This document shows positions 24,692-32,391 of a DNA stretch of 36,083 bases, in pieces. Position 1 is the first letter of the stretch; every line of letters begins with the position of its first letter. Origin of the DNA: CALARM01 sp964431735. GTDB lineage: Bacteria; Vulcanimicrobiota; SpSt-956; JAKJGF01. A model generated the notes under the pieces. That model made no database searches. It was given only the letters and a program-made list of their open reading frames with translations, and was not told where the DNA came from. The DNA is taken from the NCBI GenBank assembly GCA_964431735.1, contig CAYSLJ010000068.1, positions 1 through 36,083 on the forward strand, given 5' to 3'. The position numbers and the translations under genes are program-made.

Positions 24692-25555
24692 TCACTTTTT
24701 TACCAGATAAAATCTCATAATAGTTTTACCTATCTGAAGTACGGACGTATCTCTTATAAATGCTGTAGTCACAGGCTGTTCATTGATAAATGTTCCATGT
24801 TTACTTCCCTGGTCAGAAACTACTACCTCGCCGTCTTTAAGGTAAATATAGGCATGGTTTCGTGATACTGTTTCATCTTTGCTCAGGATAATATTGCATT
24901 CAGGATTACGGCCAATGCTTACAAGGGGCAGTTTCAGATCGAAACTTTCGCCTCCATGAGCTCCGCTGTCCACTACAAGACGTCCCCATGCTTCTCCTTC
25001 GGAAAGAAGTGTTGTTGCAGCAATAATAGAAGCTTCATCTATCATTGCAGTGGGAGGAGGAACAGAAGACGGCGGTGGTGCCTGGTAAGACGGCGGTGGT
25101 GCCTGGTAAGACTGAGACGGTGCTGGCATAATAACAGGAGAAGGGGTTATATCCACAGGAACTCCTCCTGAAGTAAAGGTGCTTATATATCTATGAATAA
25201 CATCCCATGTCTGTTTTATGAGTTTACTCTGTTCATATACGCCGAAACCGGCTGATATAAGTGTGGGCCAGAATACTATATAGCCTATGGCAGCGGCTCC
25301 TGCTTTGTCAGCCCAGTTGGCACCTCCCACTTCTATAAGCAAATATGCATCCTGCTGATTGATTGATACTGTTATGGCAGAGGACATGCCAACAACTGTC
25401 CTTAAAAATCCTTCTTTCCTTGCCTGAATTATTAATCCTCCGAACTGGGTTTTTAACATCTGTGTTTCAAAGCCCAGGGATTGATACCATGTGTCAAGGG
25501 ATGATGCCAGCTGCATTACAGGGAAATTTTTAACAGGGTAAGATCTTTTTTCCAT
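24692..25555 (-). CDS. FHA domain protein with proline-rich linker
   Basis: The C-terminal FHA domain (residues about 195-287) would bind phosphothreonine. The key motif is VSIGRNPECNIIL, then VSRNHAYIYL and DQGSKHGTFIN, with the canonical GR, S-x-x-H and N residues. The N-terminal domain (1-130) is unassigned. It contains a moderately hydrophobic stretch AGAAAIGYIVFWPTLISAGF that may touch or cross the membrane. A linker (about 140-175) has tandem SYQAPPP repeats, nearly identical at DNA level. AAAGGAG precedes ATG 25555. The TGA stop is part of a type B repeat (GTGAGTC, GTGAGCA). No Ser/Thr kinase gene is in the window. FHA and TPR proteins together suggest phospho-dependent assembly. Confidence 0.85.
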   Translation of the reverse strand: MEKRSYPVKNFPVMQLASSLDTWYQSLGFETQMLKTQFGGLIIQARKEGFLRTVVGMSSAITVSINQQDAYLLIEVGGANWADKAGAAAIGYIVFWPTLISAGFGVYEQSKLIKQTWDVIHRYISTFTSGGVPVDITPSPVIMPAPSQSYQAPPPSYQAPPPSSVPPPTAMIDEASIIAATTLLSEGEAWGRLVVDSGAHGGESFDLKLPLVSIGRNPECNIILSKDETVSRNHAYIYLKDGEVVVSDQGSKHGTFINEQPVTTAFIRDTSVLQIGKTIMRFYLVKK

Positions 25556-25700
25556 ATATTATCTCCTTTCTCATTCGTAACACGTGATGCGTGATGCGTC
25601 ACAATATATAGTGACTGTTAATTTTAAACATATAAAATATAAAAATATTTTAACAGAAAATTTAATAATTTACTACTATTTTTTTGGACGATTTCCAGGA

Positions 25701-25729
25701 TTGTATATGTGAATATTTTATGATAAAAT
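25701..25729 (+). promoter_or_regulatory. promoter for zinc-ribbon/coiled-coil gene
   Basis: TTGTAT (25701-25706), a 17-bp spacer ending TGA, and TAAAAT (25724-25729). The leader includes a small GCGAG/CTCGC hairpin around 25770-25783 and a type A remnant at 25829-25854. Confidence 0.5.
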
Positions 25730-25876
25730 GTTTTAACTGAATTACAGTGGAAATAGTTGGCTTTACAGGCGAAAAGCGAGTGTCTCGCAGGGGCGTTTTA
25801 TTAAATATCCTGGAAATGAAATACCCGTTACGAACCACCTGTCACGGGTCACAATTATATTCTGGAGCTTTAAACA

Positions 25877-26644
25877 ATGAAAGATCAATTTAATTTTATA
25901 ATCTCTGCAGAAAGCGAAGAATTTGAGAATAACTATATAATGAAATACAGATGTACCTGTGGCGGGAAATATCAGATTCTTCTCAGAGAAAAACTACCTG
26001 AAAATGATGTCATATACAATGTCGTAAAAACCATGTGTGTAGAATGCAATAAATCGGGAGAATTTCTTTTTGATATAACAGAAAGAGAAAATAAAAAAAG
26101 AAAGCTCGATAGCAAATTATCTCATGTTCGCAGTACCCTTAAAGATTTCAGGGGTGAGAGAAGCAAACCTTCAACTCCTTCTTCAAGCATAAACATTCTT
26201 TCAGGTGTGGCCAGAGAAATAGAAGATGCCTTTATTTCTGTCAACGAACTTCCTGCAGGACCGGTAAATCTTCAGGAAATAGCCAGGTCTCTTATGGGAG
26301 AGTCTGAAAAACCTGTAAGAAAAAAAGAAGATGATTCTAAAGTAATGCAGGAATTAAATAATGTGAAATTTTTATATGCCCAGGCAATGATGAAAATAAA
26401 ATATGTGGAAGAAGAAAACAAGCTTCTCCATATTCTGGAAGAAAATTTAAATAAAAAAGAAAAAGAAATAAGAAAACTGCAGAATAACATAGCTGAACTG
26501 ACTCTTGAGATAGATAAAAGAGTAAGTGAATATAACAAACTGCAGCAAAAGCTTTCAGAAAAAGATGATGAACTGGAAGCATATAAAAAAATGATGGAAG
26601 ACAGGAAAAAGGGTGGCTGGAGGAAACTGCTTGGAGGGAAATAA
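25877..26644 (+). CDS. zinc-ribbon and coiled-coil protein, unknown function
   Basis: The N terminus has a CxCGG...CxxC metal site (C26, C28, C54, C57), probably a small zinc ribbon. Residues 80-150 look disordered (Ser/Pro-rich). Residues 160-245 form a long coiled coil rich in Glu, Lys and Leu (EEENKLLHILEENLNKKEKE). The C terminus is short and glycine/tryptophan-containing (GGWRKLLGGK). No family is recognised. GGAG lies ten bases before ATG 25877. The downstream glycosyltransferase gene starts within its last codons, so the two are co-translated. Confidence 0.75.
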   Translation: MKDQFNFIISAESEEFENNYIMKYRCTCGGKYQILLREKLPENDVIYNVVKTMCVECNKSGEFLFDITERENKKRKLDSKLSHVRSTLKDFRGERSKPSTPSSSINILSGVAREIEDAFISVNELPAGPVNLQEIARSLMGESEKPVRKKEDDSKVMQELNNVKFLYAQAMMKIKYVEEENKLLHILEENLNKKEKEIRKLQNNIAELTLEIDKRVSEYNKLQQKLSEKDDELEAYKKMMEDRKKGGWRKLLGGK

Positions 26645-28247
26645 ATATCGTGAGAAACTCCTTCTCTTACCAATACTTTTAATGTCTCTTTTTCTTTACA
26701 CCTGGAGAGCAGGCGACATTGTATTTGTTGATGAAGATGAAGCAAGATATGCGCAGGCAGCCAGCGAAATGGTTGAAAGCGGCGACTGGCTCACACCTCA
26801 TCTGAATTTTGAAGCATTTCATGATAAACAGCCTCTTGTTTACTGGCTGAATGCCATATGTTTTCTCCTCTTCGGCAGGAATGAATTCTCCGTAAGAATA
26901 TGGCATTCCCTTATGGCAGTGGCAGGCGTATATGTCGTATATCTTATCGGACGTGAACTGTTTGACAGTAAAACAGGTCTCCTGTCTTCTGCAATTTTTG
27001 CTACAGGTCTCTTCTATTTCTACCAGTCCCGTTCACCTCTTATGGATATACCTCTCAATCTCTTTATTTCTCTGGCTTTTTATTGTTTCATAGTTTTTAC
27101 GAAGACCGGTAAAGTGTTCTATAATTATCTCTTCTGGGCATGTCTGGGACTTGCAGTCATGACAAAAGGCCTTGTCGGTCTTGTTTTACCATGTATGATT
27201 ACAGGGATTTTCCTTGTAATTAAATATAAAAAAAATTTTTTCTCTTATATGAGAAAATATTTCCTTCATATTGCGGGAGGCATTGGCGTTTTTCTCCTGA
27301 TTGCCGCTCCCTGGCATATTATAGAATATTATCTTCATGGCAATATATTTATAGAAAATGTATTTATGAAACTTACCTTTAGAAGATATTTCATGGGCGA
27401 CGGAGCCGTTGTTCCGTCCCATAATTTCTTTACTCATTTTATTACAATTTTATACGGTTCTCTTCCATGGTCGGGATTTCTTTTACCGGGTATCATTTTA
27501 TTATTAAAAGATAAAGATCAGTGGGGAAGAAGAAATTTTATATTCATATGGATTCTCACGGTATTTCTTTTATTTTCTATATCTGCACCCAAAAGAATAA
27601 GGTATATTATGCCTATGTTCCCTGCCTTATCATTGGTTGCCGGATATCTATGGAATAAATATTTCTCTGAGGATTCTATAAAAAAATATATGAATCTTTC
27701 TGCTGTTCTCTCTTTACCACTCGGTATTTTAATATTTCTGGCAATTCTCTTTGCGAAAATGAAATTTCCCGAAGATTATGAAAGATTCTCTTATTTCTGT
27801 GTCCCTCCTCTTTTAATACTTGCTTTTGCCATAGTAATTCCTTCTGTTATGATATTTTTCAAGCGTAAAAAATCTGCTTTTATGGCTTTTATCATATTGA
27901 CTTTCTGTTCTTACAGTTTTCTCGTATGGTCTTCAGGTGAATATTTCAATCAGGTAAAACCTGTTAAAAGTCTTTCATTGATGATAAATGAACAGATTAA
28001 AAAAGGAGACAGAGTAGGAAGTTTTGTTAATCTCCATCCGAGCCTTATATTTTACACTGACCATAAGGTTGAATATTTGCTTACAAGAGAAGAACTGGCT
28101 GAATTTTTTGCTTCGAAAGATCATGTATTCTGCGTGGCAGAAACAGTGGATTTACAGGTAAAGGAATTCGGAGATTTTTATAAAGTACCTGTTTTTATAC
28201 TTGAAGAACAGGCAGGGTTTTTATTACTATCTAACAGGAAGGAATAG
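26631..28247 (+). CDS. ArnT/PMT-like membrane glycosyltransferase (GT39/GT83)
   Basis: This is an integral membrane transferase of about 538 residues that moves a sugar from a polyprenyl-phosphate donor to lipid or protein on the outer face of the inner membrane. The catalytic first loop is clear: FVDEDEARYAQAASEMVESG (with the DE-A-RYA core), then WLTPHLNFEAFHDKQPLVYW. About ten to eleven further helices follow, with LPWSGFLLPGIILL and a short soluble C-terminal domain. The TTG at 26631 is chosen because GGAGG lies seven bases upstream inside the preceding gene. GTG 26613 is an alternative. Coding overlaps the upstream gene by 14 bp. The acceptor cannot be told from sequence. Confidence 0.88.
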   Translation: MEGNKYREKLLLLPILLMSLFLYTWRAGDIVFVDEDEARYAQAASEMVESGDWLTPHLNFEAFHDKQPLVYWLNAICFLLFGRNEFSVRIWHSLMAVAGVYVVYLIGRELFDSKTGLLSSAIFATGLFYFYQSRSPLMDIPLNLFISLAFYCFIVFTKTGKVFYNYLFWACLGLAVMTKGLVGLVLPCMITGIFLVIKYKKNFFSYMRKYFLHIAGGIGVFLLIAAPWHIIEYYLHGNIFIENVFMKLTFRRYFMGDGAVVPSHNFFTHFITILYGSLPWSGFLLPGIILLLKDKDQWGRRNFIFIWILTVFLLFSISAPKRIRYIMPMFPALSLVAGYLWNKYFSEDSIKKYMNLSAVLSLPLGILIFLAILFAKMKFPEDYERFSYFCVPPLLILAFAIVIPSVMIFFKRKKSAFMAFIILTFCSYSFLVWSSGEYFNQVKPVKSLSLMINEQIKKGDRVGSFVNLHPSLIFYTDHKVEYLLTREELAEFFASKDHVFCVAETVDLQVKEFGDFYKVPVFILEEQAGFLLLSNRKE

Positions 28248-28271
28248 AGAGAGTGATATAGAATTTAAGGT

Positions 28272-28389
28272 CGTGAGTCGGGAAAAGTGAAAAGTGAAAA
28301 GTGAGTGGTGAGTCGTAGGGGCGAACACTGTTCGCCCGGTACCCGGTGAAACCACCCGTCACGCGTCACGCGTCACGCGTCACGCCTGA
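28272..28389. repeat. composite repeat module, inverted copy (B-hairpin-A)
   Basis: Type B heptamers (GTGAAAA, GTGAGTG) are followed by a hairpin, GGGCGAAC (28319-28326) with GTTCGCCC (28330-28337), then GGTACCCGGTGAAA and four CGTCACG heptamers. Read on the minus strand the order is the same as in the modules at 5139-5270 and 33498-33740. Confidence 0.8.
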
Positions 28390-28423
28390 CGAACCACTGA
28401 CCAACGGAAGGAGTTTGTTGAAA

Positions 28424-29041
28424 ATGAAAAAAATATTGATTTTGTCTTTTCTACTATTGTTTTGTATACATAGTTTTGTCCTGGCTGCCACCAGTATGGA
28501 GTCAAAGCTTGCAAGTGAACTTGCACGAATTAACGGAATAAAAATGGCACGAATAAGTTTTACCCTTGAAGAAGGTATTGTTACAGGCGCCGAGGTGAAT
28601 ATAAGGTCTAAAGCAGGTTGTAAATTTACTAAAGAACAGAAAAGCGTAATAAAGAGTTTTGTTGCATCTTCCGCTCCCGGACTTACTGTGGAGAATGTAC
28701 TTTTAAATATATCTGAAGATCCTGTCATATCTTTTGCCACAAATCTTGTTTTCTCAAAATCACCTGAAACAGAGAAAAAACTTGCCACAAAGCTGGCAGG
28801 TCTGATGGAAGTAAAAGAGATTTATGTAAATTTCACAGGTTCAGAAAAGAATTTTCTCGGAGAATATCCGGTACAGCCGAAAGCTGCCATACTCGTAAAA
28901 TTACCTGCCAACTTTGAATTTGATGATAAAAAGATTTTTTCCATAGTAAACTCTCTCTGCAAATCGGTTCAGGACCTGTCAATAGAAAATGTTATGATAA
29001 TTGACACAGGAGGAAAGAATGTTTTTCAGATGATTAAATAG
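28424..29041 (+). CDS. secreted protein with two FliF/YscJ-type ring-building motifs
   Basis: A signal peptide (residues 1-22, MKKILILSFLLLFCIHSFVL) precedes two similar alpha/beta domains. Domain 1 (about 25-100) reads KLASELARINGIKMARISF, then FTKEQKSVIKSFVASSAPGL and TVENVLLNI. Domain 2 (about 112-200) reads KLATKLAGLMEVKEIYVNF, PKAAILVKL, KKIFSIVNSLCKSVQDL and SIENVMIIDTGG. Both follow the FliF/YscJ ring-building pattern (A-x-V-x-L, I-x-x-IVN-x-V-x-S-x-x-GL-x-x-ENV-x-IID). No transmembrane anchor or secretion-system genes are nearby. AAGGAG is ten bases before ATG 28424. The longer upstream frame is repeat-encoded. It may build a ring in the envelope or be a relict (inference). Confidence 0.72.
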   Translation: MKKILILSFLLLFCIHSFVLAATSMESKLASELARINGIKMARISFTLEEGIVTGAEVNIRSKAGCKFTKEQKSVIKSFVASSAPGLTVENVLLNISEDPVISFATNLVFSKSPETEKKLATKLAGLMEVKEIYVNFTGSEKNFLGEYPVQPKAAILVKLPANFEFDDKKIFSIVNSLCKSVQDLSIENVMIIDTGGKNVFQMIK

Positions 29042-29053
29042 TCGGTTCAATCT

Positions 29054-29482
29054 TCAAGCAATCGTAAATTCTTTTAAATAAAACGAAATATCTATATATT
29101 TTGAATAAAATCTAAAATCCTTATCAGTTGTGAAAATCTGTAAATTATATTTCTCTGCTACGGCACATATTAAAAAATCTATATGAGAACCCTGTATGCC
29201 ATTACTCCGGCACAGATTATAAAATTCTGCGGCTCTTTCATATTCTATATAACTAACAGACAAATCTTCAAAAGCTCTTAAAAGTTCTTTCAGCTTTTTG
29301 AATTGTGCAGGATTGGAAATGCCAGAAAGTATTTCCTGTCTGATAGGGCCTATAATAACGGCTTTTGTTTCTATGATTAATTCTTTTAAAGCATCCTGAA
29401 GAACACGTTCTTCAGGGGAAAGTCCATTTTTGTTTCTTCTTAAAGCAAGAGACCATACAGAAGTATCAATCAGCACATTCAT
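29054..29482 (-). CDS. vapC: VapC-type PIN domain ribonuclease toxin
   Basis: This 142-residue PIN domain has the acidic metal-binding set: D6 in VLIDTSVW, E50 in IRQEILSG, D102 in GSHIDFLICA and D120 in FTTDKDF. The length is typical of VapC toxins, which cleave tRNA or rRNA to arrest translation. It overlaps the upstream antitoxin gene by 17 bp, the usual operon form. ATG 29482 begins MNVLIDTSVWSL. The catalytic residues appear intact, so it is probably functional. Confidence 0.92.
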   Translation of the reverse strand: MNVLIDTSVWSLALRRNKNGLSPEERVLQDALKELIIETKAVIIGPIRQEILSGISNPAQFKKLKELLRAFEDLSVSYIEYERAAEFYNLCRSNGIQGSHIDFLICAVAEKYNLQIFTTDKDFRFYSKYIDISFYLKEFTIA

Positions 29483-29678
29483 TTCTTTTTCTGCCTTTTT
29501 TGTAATTATAATCAGGATCGTAATCGATTTTTTCGAAAAAATTTATAATTTTTAGCTGTTTCCTCTTCTGTATATACTCTTTCAGAGCTTCAGTAACAGC
29601 TTCTTTTTTTGTTTTATGGCATCCTATGCTCTGTGCTTCAAGAATTAAGTTGTCGTCAATTGCGAGATTTGTAGGCAC
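29466..29678 (-). CDS. vapB: VapB-type antitoxin
   Basis: This 70-residue antitoxin begins PTNLAIDDNLILEAQSIG after the initiator and continues KTKKEAVTEALKEYIQKRKQ, the VapB ribbon-helix-helix-like dimerisation and DNA-binding region. The acidic/aromatic C terminus (IINFFEKIDYDPDYNYKKGR) would wrap the toxin. GTG 29678 is chosen because GAAGG lies eight bases upstream. An earlier in-frame GTG at 29687 overlaps that site. It would bind VapC and repress the shared promoter at 29703-29731. Confidence 0.87.
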   Translation of the reverse strand: MPTNLAIDDNLILEAQSIGCHKTKKEAVTEALKEYIQKRKQLKIINFFEKIDYDPDYNYKKGRKRNECAD

Positions 29679-30002
29679 ATAAATCACCTTCTTTCACACA
29701 TTATTATACACTAAACAATGTGTAAAAACAAGAGGAGGTATTTCAGAATATTACAATTATCCTGACATTGTCATATTACCTGCTTTGATAAAATAGTTAT
29801 TAGCGATTAGCTTTAATTATTACTCGAAAGCTAACTGCTAACTGCCAATTGCTATTTTATTAAATGTGACATTGTCAAGTTATTATATCATATTCCATAT
29901 TCAGGCCATTTATAGATAAATTTTTTTTATGGTCTTACTGTTGGTTTTTGTCGCGCTTGCTATCCAACCCCCAATTTGCGGGATTTGTTTTTCTTGCAGT
30001 CC
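29679..30002. other. intergenic region: vapBC promoter, palindromic element, dispersed repeat
   Basis: There is no gene in 324 bp. Besides the vapBC promoter it holds an inverted-repeat element at 29763-29877: TGACATTGTCA at each end, and TAAAATAG (29789-29796) paired with CTATTTTA (29852-29859). The element carries type D heptamers (GCTAACT, GCCAATT) in one arm and their diverged complement in the other. At 29966-30000 a copy of the dispersed repeat CAATTTGCGGGATTTG then TTCTTGCAGTCCTTAA matches the tandem array at 24330-24355. Confidence 0.65.
29696..29731 (-). promoter_or_regulatory. vapBC promoter with overlapping dyad operator
   Basis: On the minus strand TTGTTT (29731-29726), a 17-bp spacer and perfect TATAAT (29708-29703) form a promoter. 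ACACATT (29696-29702) and its complement AATGTGT (29717-29723) make a 7-bp dyad with 14 bp between the arms, overlapping the -10 and spacer. This fits autoregulation by a VapB-VapC complex. Confidence 0.6.
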
Positions 30003-30998
30003 TTAATAAACAAGACCTTTACTTAAATAAATAGCCATGACAATACATGTATGCATAAAAGTGGAAAGGCCTATGCCTTTTGTCTCAAGTGATGCTCTTC
30101 CGAAGATCCATCCTATAAAGGTATATATAATCAATATGCCTGTCTGAATGAGTAATCCTATAAAGAATCCTTTCGTGTCACCTGACGAAAGGGCAACAGA
30201 CAGGTAGATAAACTGTGAGTGGAACAGGCCGAATAAAAGTGCCTGAAGGTAATTTGCATATTTCTCATCTATAACTGATTTAAAACGGCTCAAAAATATG
30301 CCTCTGAATAAAAGTTCCTCTATGAACGAATTATTAAGGGCACCGAGAAACAGGGGGATAATCATATAGAGATTCTGTAATACGAGCCCTCCTTTATGTC
30401 TCAGGAGGAAAGCCATGATGCTGAATATGAAAAAATAACCTGCCAGTTTCAGGGCTATATATTTCCATGGCACAGGTCTTTTAGGGTCAAGGAAACCGGA
30501 TATATAATTTATATTACCTCCATACAGTGTGGAACCTTCTCTTTGAAAAGGGGTGCGGAAAAATACTATTAACATGAATATAAGGCCGATATATTGATGG
30601 GAACGATGAAGGAAATACATGTTTATATTATTAATCCAGTGAGAAGTCCATGTAGAGCCGGGTGGCACAGGAATGGCAAAATGAATGAATTGATAGAATA
30701 TTTCTATGAAAAAATATCCGGCACCACAGATCTGAAGGGTATATAAAACAGAGTTTACAGAACTTTTTACAGGGAGAAACATAAAGATTAACATGAGTAA
30801 ACATAAGAGAAACATAAAGATAATGCATAATTCCGGCGGAAAGAGCAGTCCGCTGTATAAGAGATTATTCATTGATATTATATCTACCAAAGATAATCGT
30901 CCTGACGGTATTTTTACACAGAGATAAATTATAACAGACACAGCCAGAGGTATAAGAGAAGTGAGAAAAATTTTTCTCTTTTCATTATTTTCATTCAT
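30003..30998 (-). CDS. CPBP/CAAX family intramembrane metalloprotease
   Basis: This 331-residue membrane protein has about eight hydrophobic helices. The conserved CPBP motif 1 is FIEELLFRGIFLSRF (E227, E228, R232), motif 2 is ALLFGLFHSQF with the F-x-x-x-H pattern, and a later His lies in STFMHTCIV. These are the residues of the Rce1/Abi glutamate protease family, which in bacteria act in bacteriocin immunity or protein maturation. The N-terminal helices before residue 170 are a non-conserved extension. The ribosome-binding site is weak. It is the likely downstream partner of the TPR gene at 31892, 48 bp away. Confidence 0.87.
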   Translation of the reverse strand: MNENNEKRKIFLTSLIPLAVSVIIYLCVKIPSGRLSLVDIISMNNLLYSGLLFPPELCIIFMFLLCLLMLIFMFLPVKSSVNSVLYTLQICGAGYFFIEIFYQFIHFAIPVPPGSTWTSHWINNINMYFLHRSHQYIGLIFMLIVFFRTPFQREGSTLYGGNINYISGFLDPKRPVPWKYIALKLAGYFFIFSIMAFLLRHKGGLVLQNLYMIIPLFLGALNNSFIEELLFRGIFLSRFKSVIDEKYANYLQALLFGLFHSQFIYLSVALSSGDTKGFFIGLLIQTGILIIYTFIGWIFGRASLETKGIGLSTFMHTCIVMAIYLSKGLVY

Positions 30999-31046
30999 AA
31001 TTTTTTACAGAATTGTGCCAGAAACCCTCGCTAATTACAGGTCAGG

Positions 31047-31892
31047 TTATTGACCTTTTTCTTTCTCCATTTTCTTCAGTTCATTTTCAGAAAAATTTCT
31101 TATCTGTCTGAGTAATTCTCTTATAATCAGATTACTCTCTTTTTCAATCATTTCTCCCAGTTTTTTTGTAAAATTTCTGTACAATTCAGGCCCTTCTTTA
31201 CCGAGAGCTTTATCTTTACAGGCTCCTGCAAGCTTATAAAAAGCATCTGCTCCGAGAGTGGTTTTAAGTTTTATAGTATTTTTAGCTTCTTCCAGGGCAA
31301 GGTCAAAACGGTCCATATCTATGTATAAACTTACCAGATAGTAATGAGGATAAGGGTTTTCCGGATATATATACATGGCTTTGACAAATTTCTCTTTTCC
31401 TTCTTCCAGCCTTCCTCTGGACTGTAATAATTTACCATATTCTATATAGGTATCAAATTTCGCCTCCGTAAGTTTTTTACCCCATGTCCTGTCTTCCGAA
31501 CGTTCTTCGAGAGCTATAGCTTTATCGAATTTTGTCAGTGCTTTAATAAATTCACCTTTTCCTCTGTACGCAATGGCGGTGTAATAATAAATCTCTATGG
31601 AAGCAGGATATAATTCGTCGGCAGTCCTGAGTTTATCAATAGCGAGGCCGTATTGTTTCTGTGTTATATATATTTTTCCCAGTAATAAATAAGGGGCATA
31701 ATGTTTCTGATTTATCTCCAGAGCTTTCTGTGCCTCTTCTGCAGCAAGGACTGCTTTCCCGTGGTTCAGATAATTTTCACCTTTTGAGATGTGCCTCATA
31801 AGCCTTGCTTCCGGAGAAAAATATATGATAACACCTGCCAGTATAAAGAGAAAACATATTATTGTAAGAATTATAAATATTTTTTTACCCAT
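31047..31892 (-). CDS. membrane-anchored TPR protein
   Basis: An N-terminal helix (residues 4-25, IFIILTIICFLFILAGVIIY) anchors the protein, with about five TPR units outside it: ISKGENYLNHGKAVLAAEEA, LLLGKIYITQKQYGLAIDKL, YYYTAIAYRGKGEFIKALTK, YIEYGKLLQSRGRLEEGKEK and YYLVSLYIDMDRFDLALEEA. It ends in a charged helix. The gene has no Shine-Dalgarno sequence. A good promoter places the transcription start at about the A of ATG 31892, so the mRNA may be leaderless. Function unknown, probably an envelope assembly scaffold. Confidence 0.83.
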   Translation of the reverse strand: MGKKIFIILTIICFLFILAGVIIYFSPEARLMRHISKGENYLNHGKAVLAAEEAQKALEINQKHYAPYLLLGKIYITQKQYGLAIDKLRTADELYPASIEIYYYTAIAYRGKGEFIKALTKFDKAIALEERSEDRTWGKKLTEAKFDTYIEYGKLLQSRGRLEEGKEKFVKAMYIYPENPYPHYYLVSLYIDMDRFDLALEEAKNTIKLKTTLGADAFYKLAGACKDKALGKEGPELYRNFTKKLGEMIEKESNLIIRELLRQIRNFSENELKKMEKEKGQ

Positions 31893-31898
31893 ATTTAT

Positions 31899-31927
31899 AT
31901 TATAATCAAAAAAAGCCTTCTATACAA
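31899..31927 (-). promoter_or_regulatory. promoter giving an apparently leaderless TPR mRNA
   Basis: On the minus strand TTGTAT (31927-31922), a 17-bp spacer and perfect TATAAT (31904-31899) lie so close to ATG 31892 that initiation seven bases after the -10 falls on the start codon. Confidence 0.55.
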
Positions 31928-32044
31928 TAAAATTATCAGAATCTCTTTACATTTTATTAATTTGTCGTGAAATTATTATATATACATAATAAAATCGTTC
32001 CTCCCGCATTACGCGTTACGATTTTAATCAGAACGGGGATTTTT

Positions 32045-32359
32045 ATGACATACAGAGATATATATTCATCTTTTAATAATGATATAAAGATACTTGAATA
32101 TAGAGCAAAGACAGATAAAAAAATAGAAGACCTTCTGCCTGTAGTGAAGACAAAACTCGGTTATTACGAAAAAGAAATGAGAGAGATGGACATTCTGGAA
32201 AAAACAGAAGAAGGGCTTAACCGGTATATGACAACAGATTACCAGAGAATAATATCGGAACTCAGGAGAAAGGTAATATACAGGCTGAATGTGCTGGTAA
32301 AACTTGCCTCTGAAATAGAAGCTATATTTACAGAAGCGGAAAACAAGAGTTCTTTTTAG
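32045..32359 (+). CDS. small coiled-coil protein, unknown function
   Basis: This 104-residue protein is predicted to be almost entirely helical (KILEYRAKTDKKIEDLLPVV, EMREMDILEKTEEGLNRYM, ISELRRKVIYRLNVLVKLAS) and charged, with no membrane segment. No family is recognised. ATG 32045 follows ACGGGGA at suitable spacing and begins MTYRDIYSSF. The open frame upstream is encoded by a type A repeat (CATTACG, CGTTACG) and is not part of the gene. Confidence 0.7.
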   Translation: MTYRDIYSSFNNDIKILEYRAKTDKKIEDLLPVVKTKLGYYEKEMREMDILEKTEEGLNRYMTTDYQRIISELRRKVIYRLNVLVKLASEIEAIFTEAENKSSF

Positions 32360-32391
32360 CTTTCGGCTGTCAGCAGTCAGCTTTTATGGAA

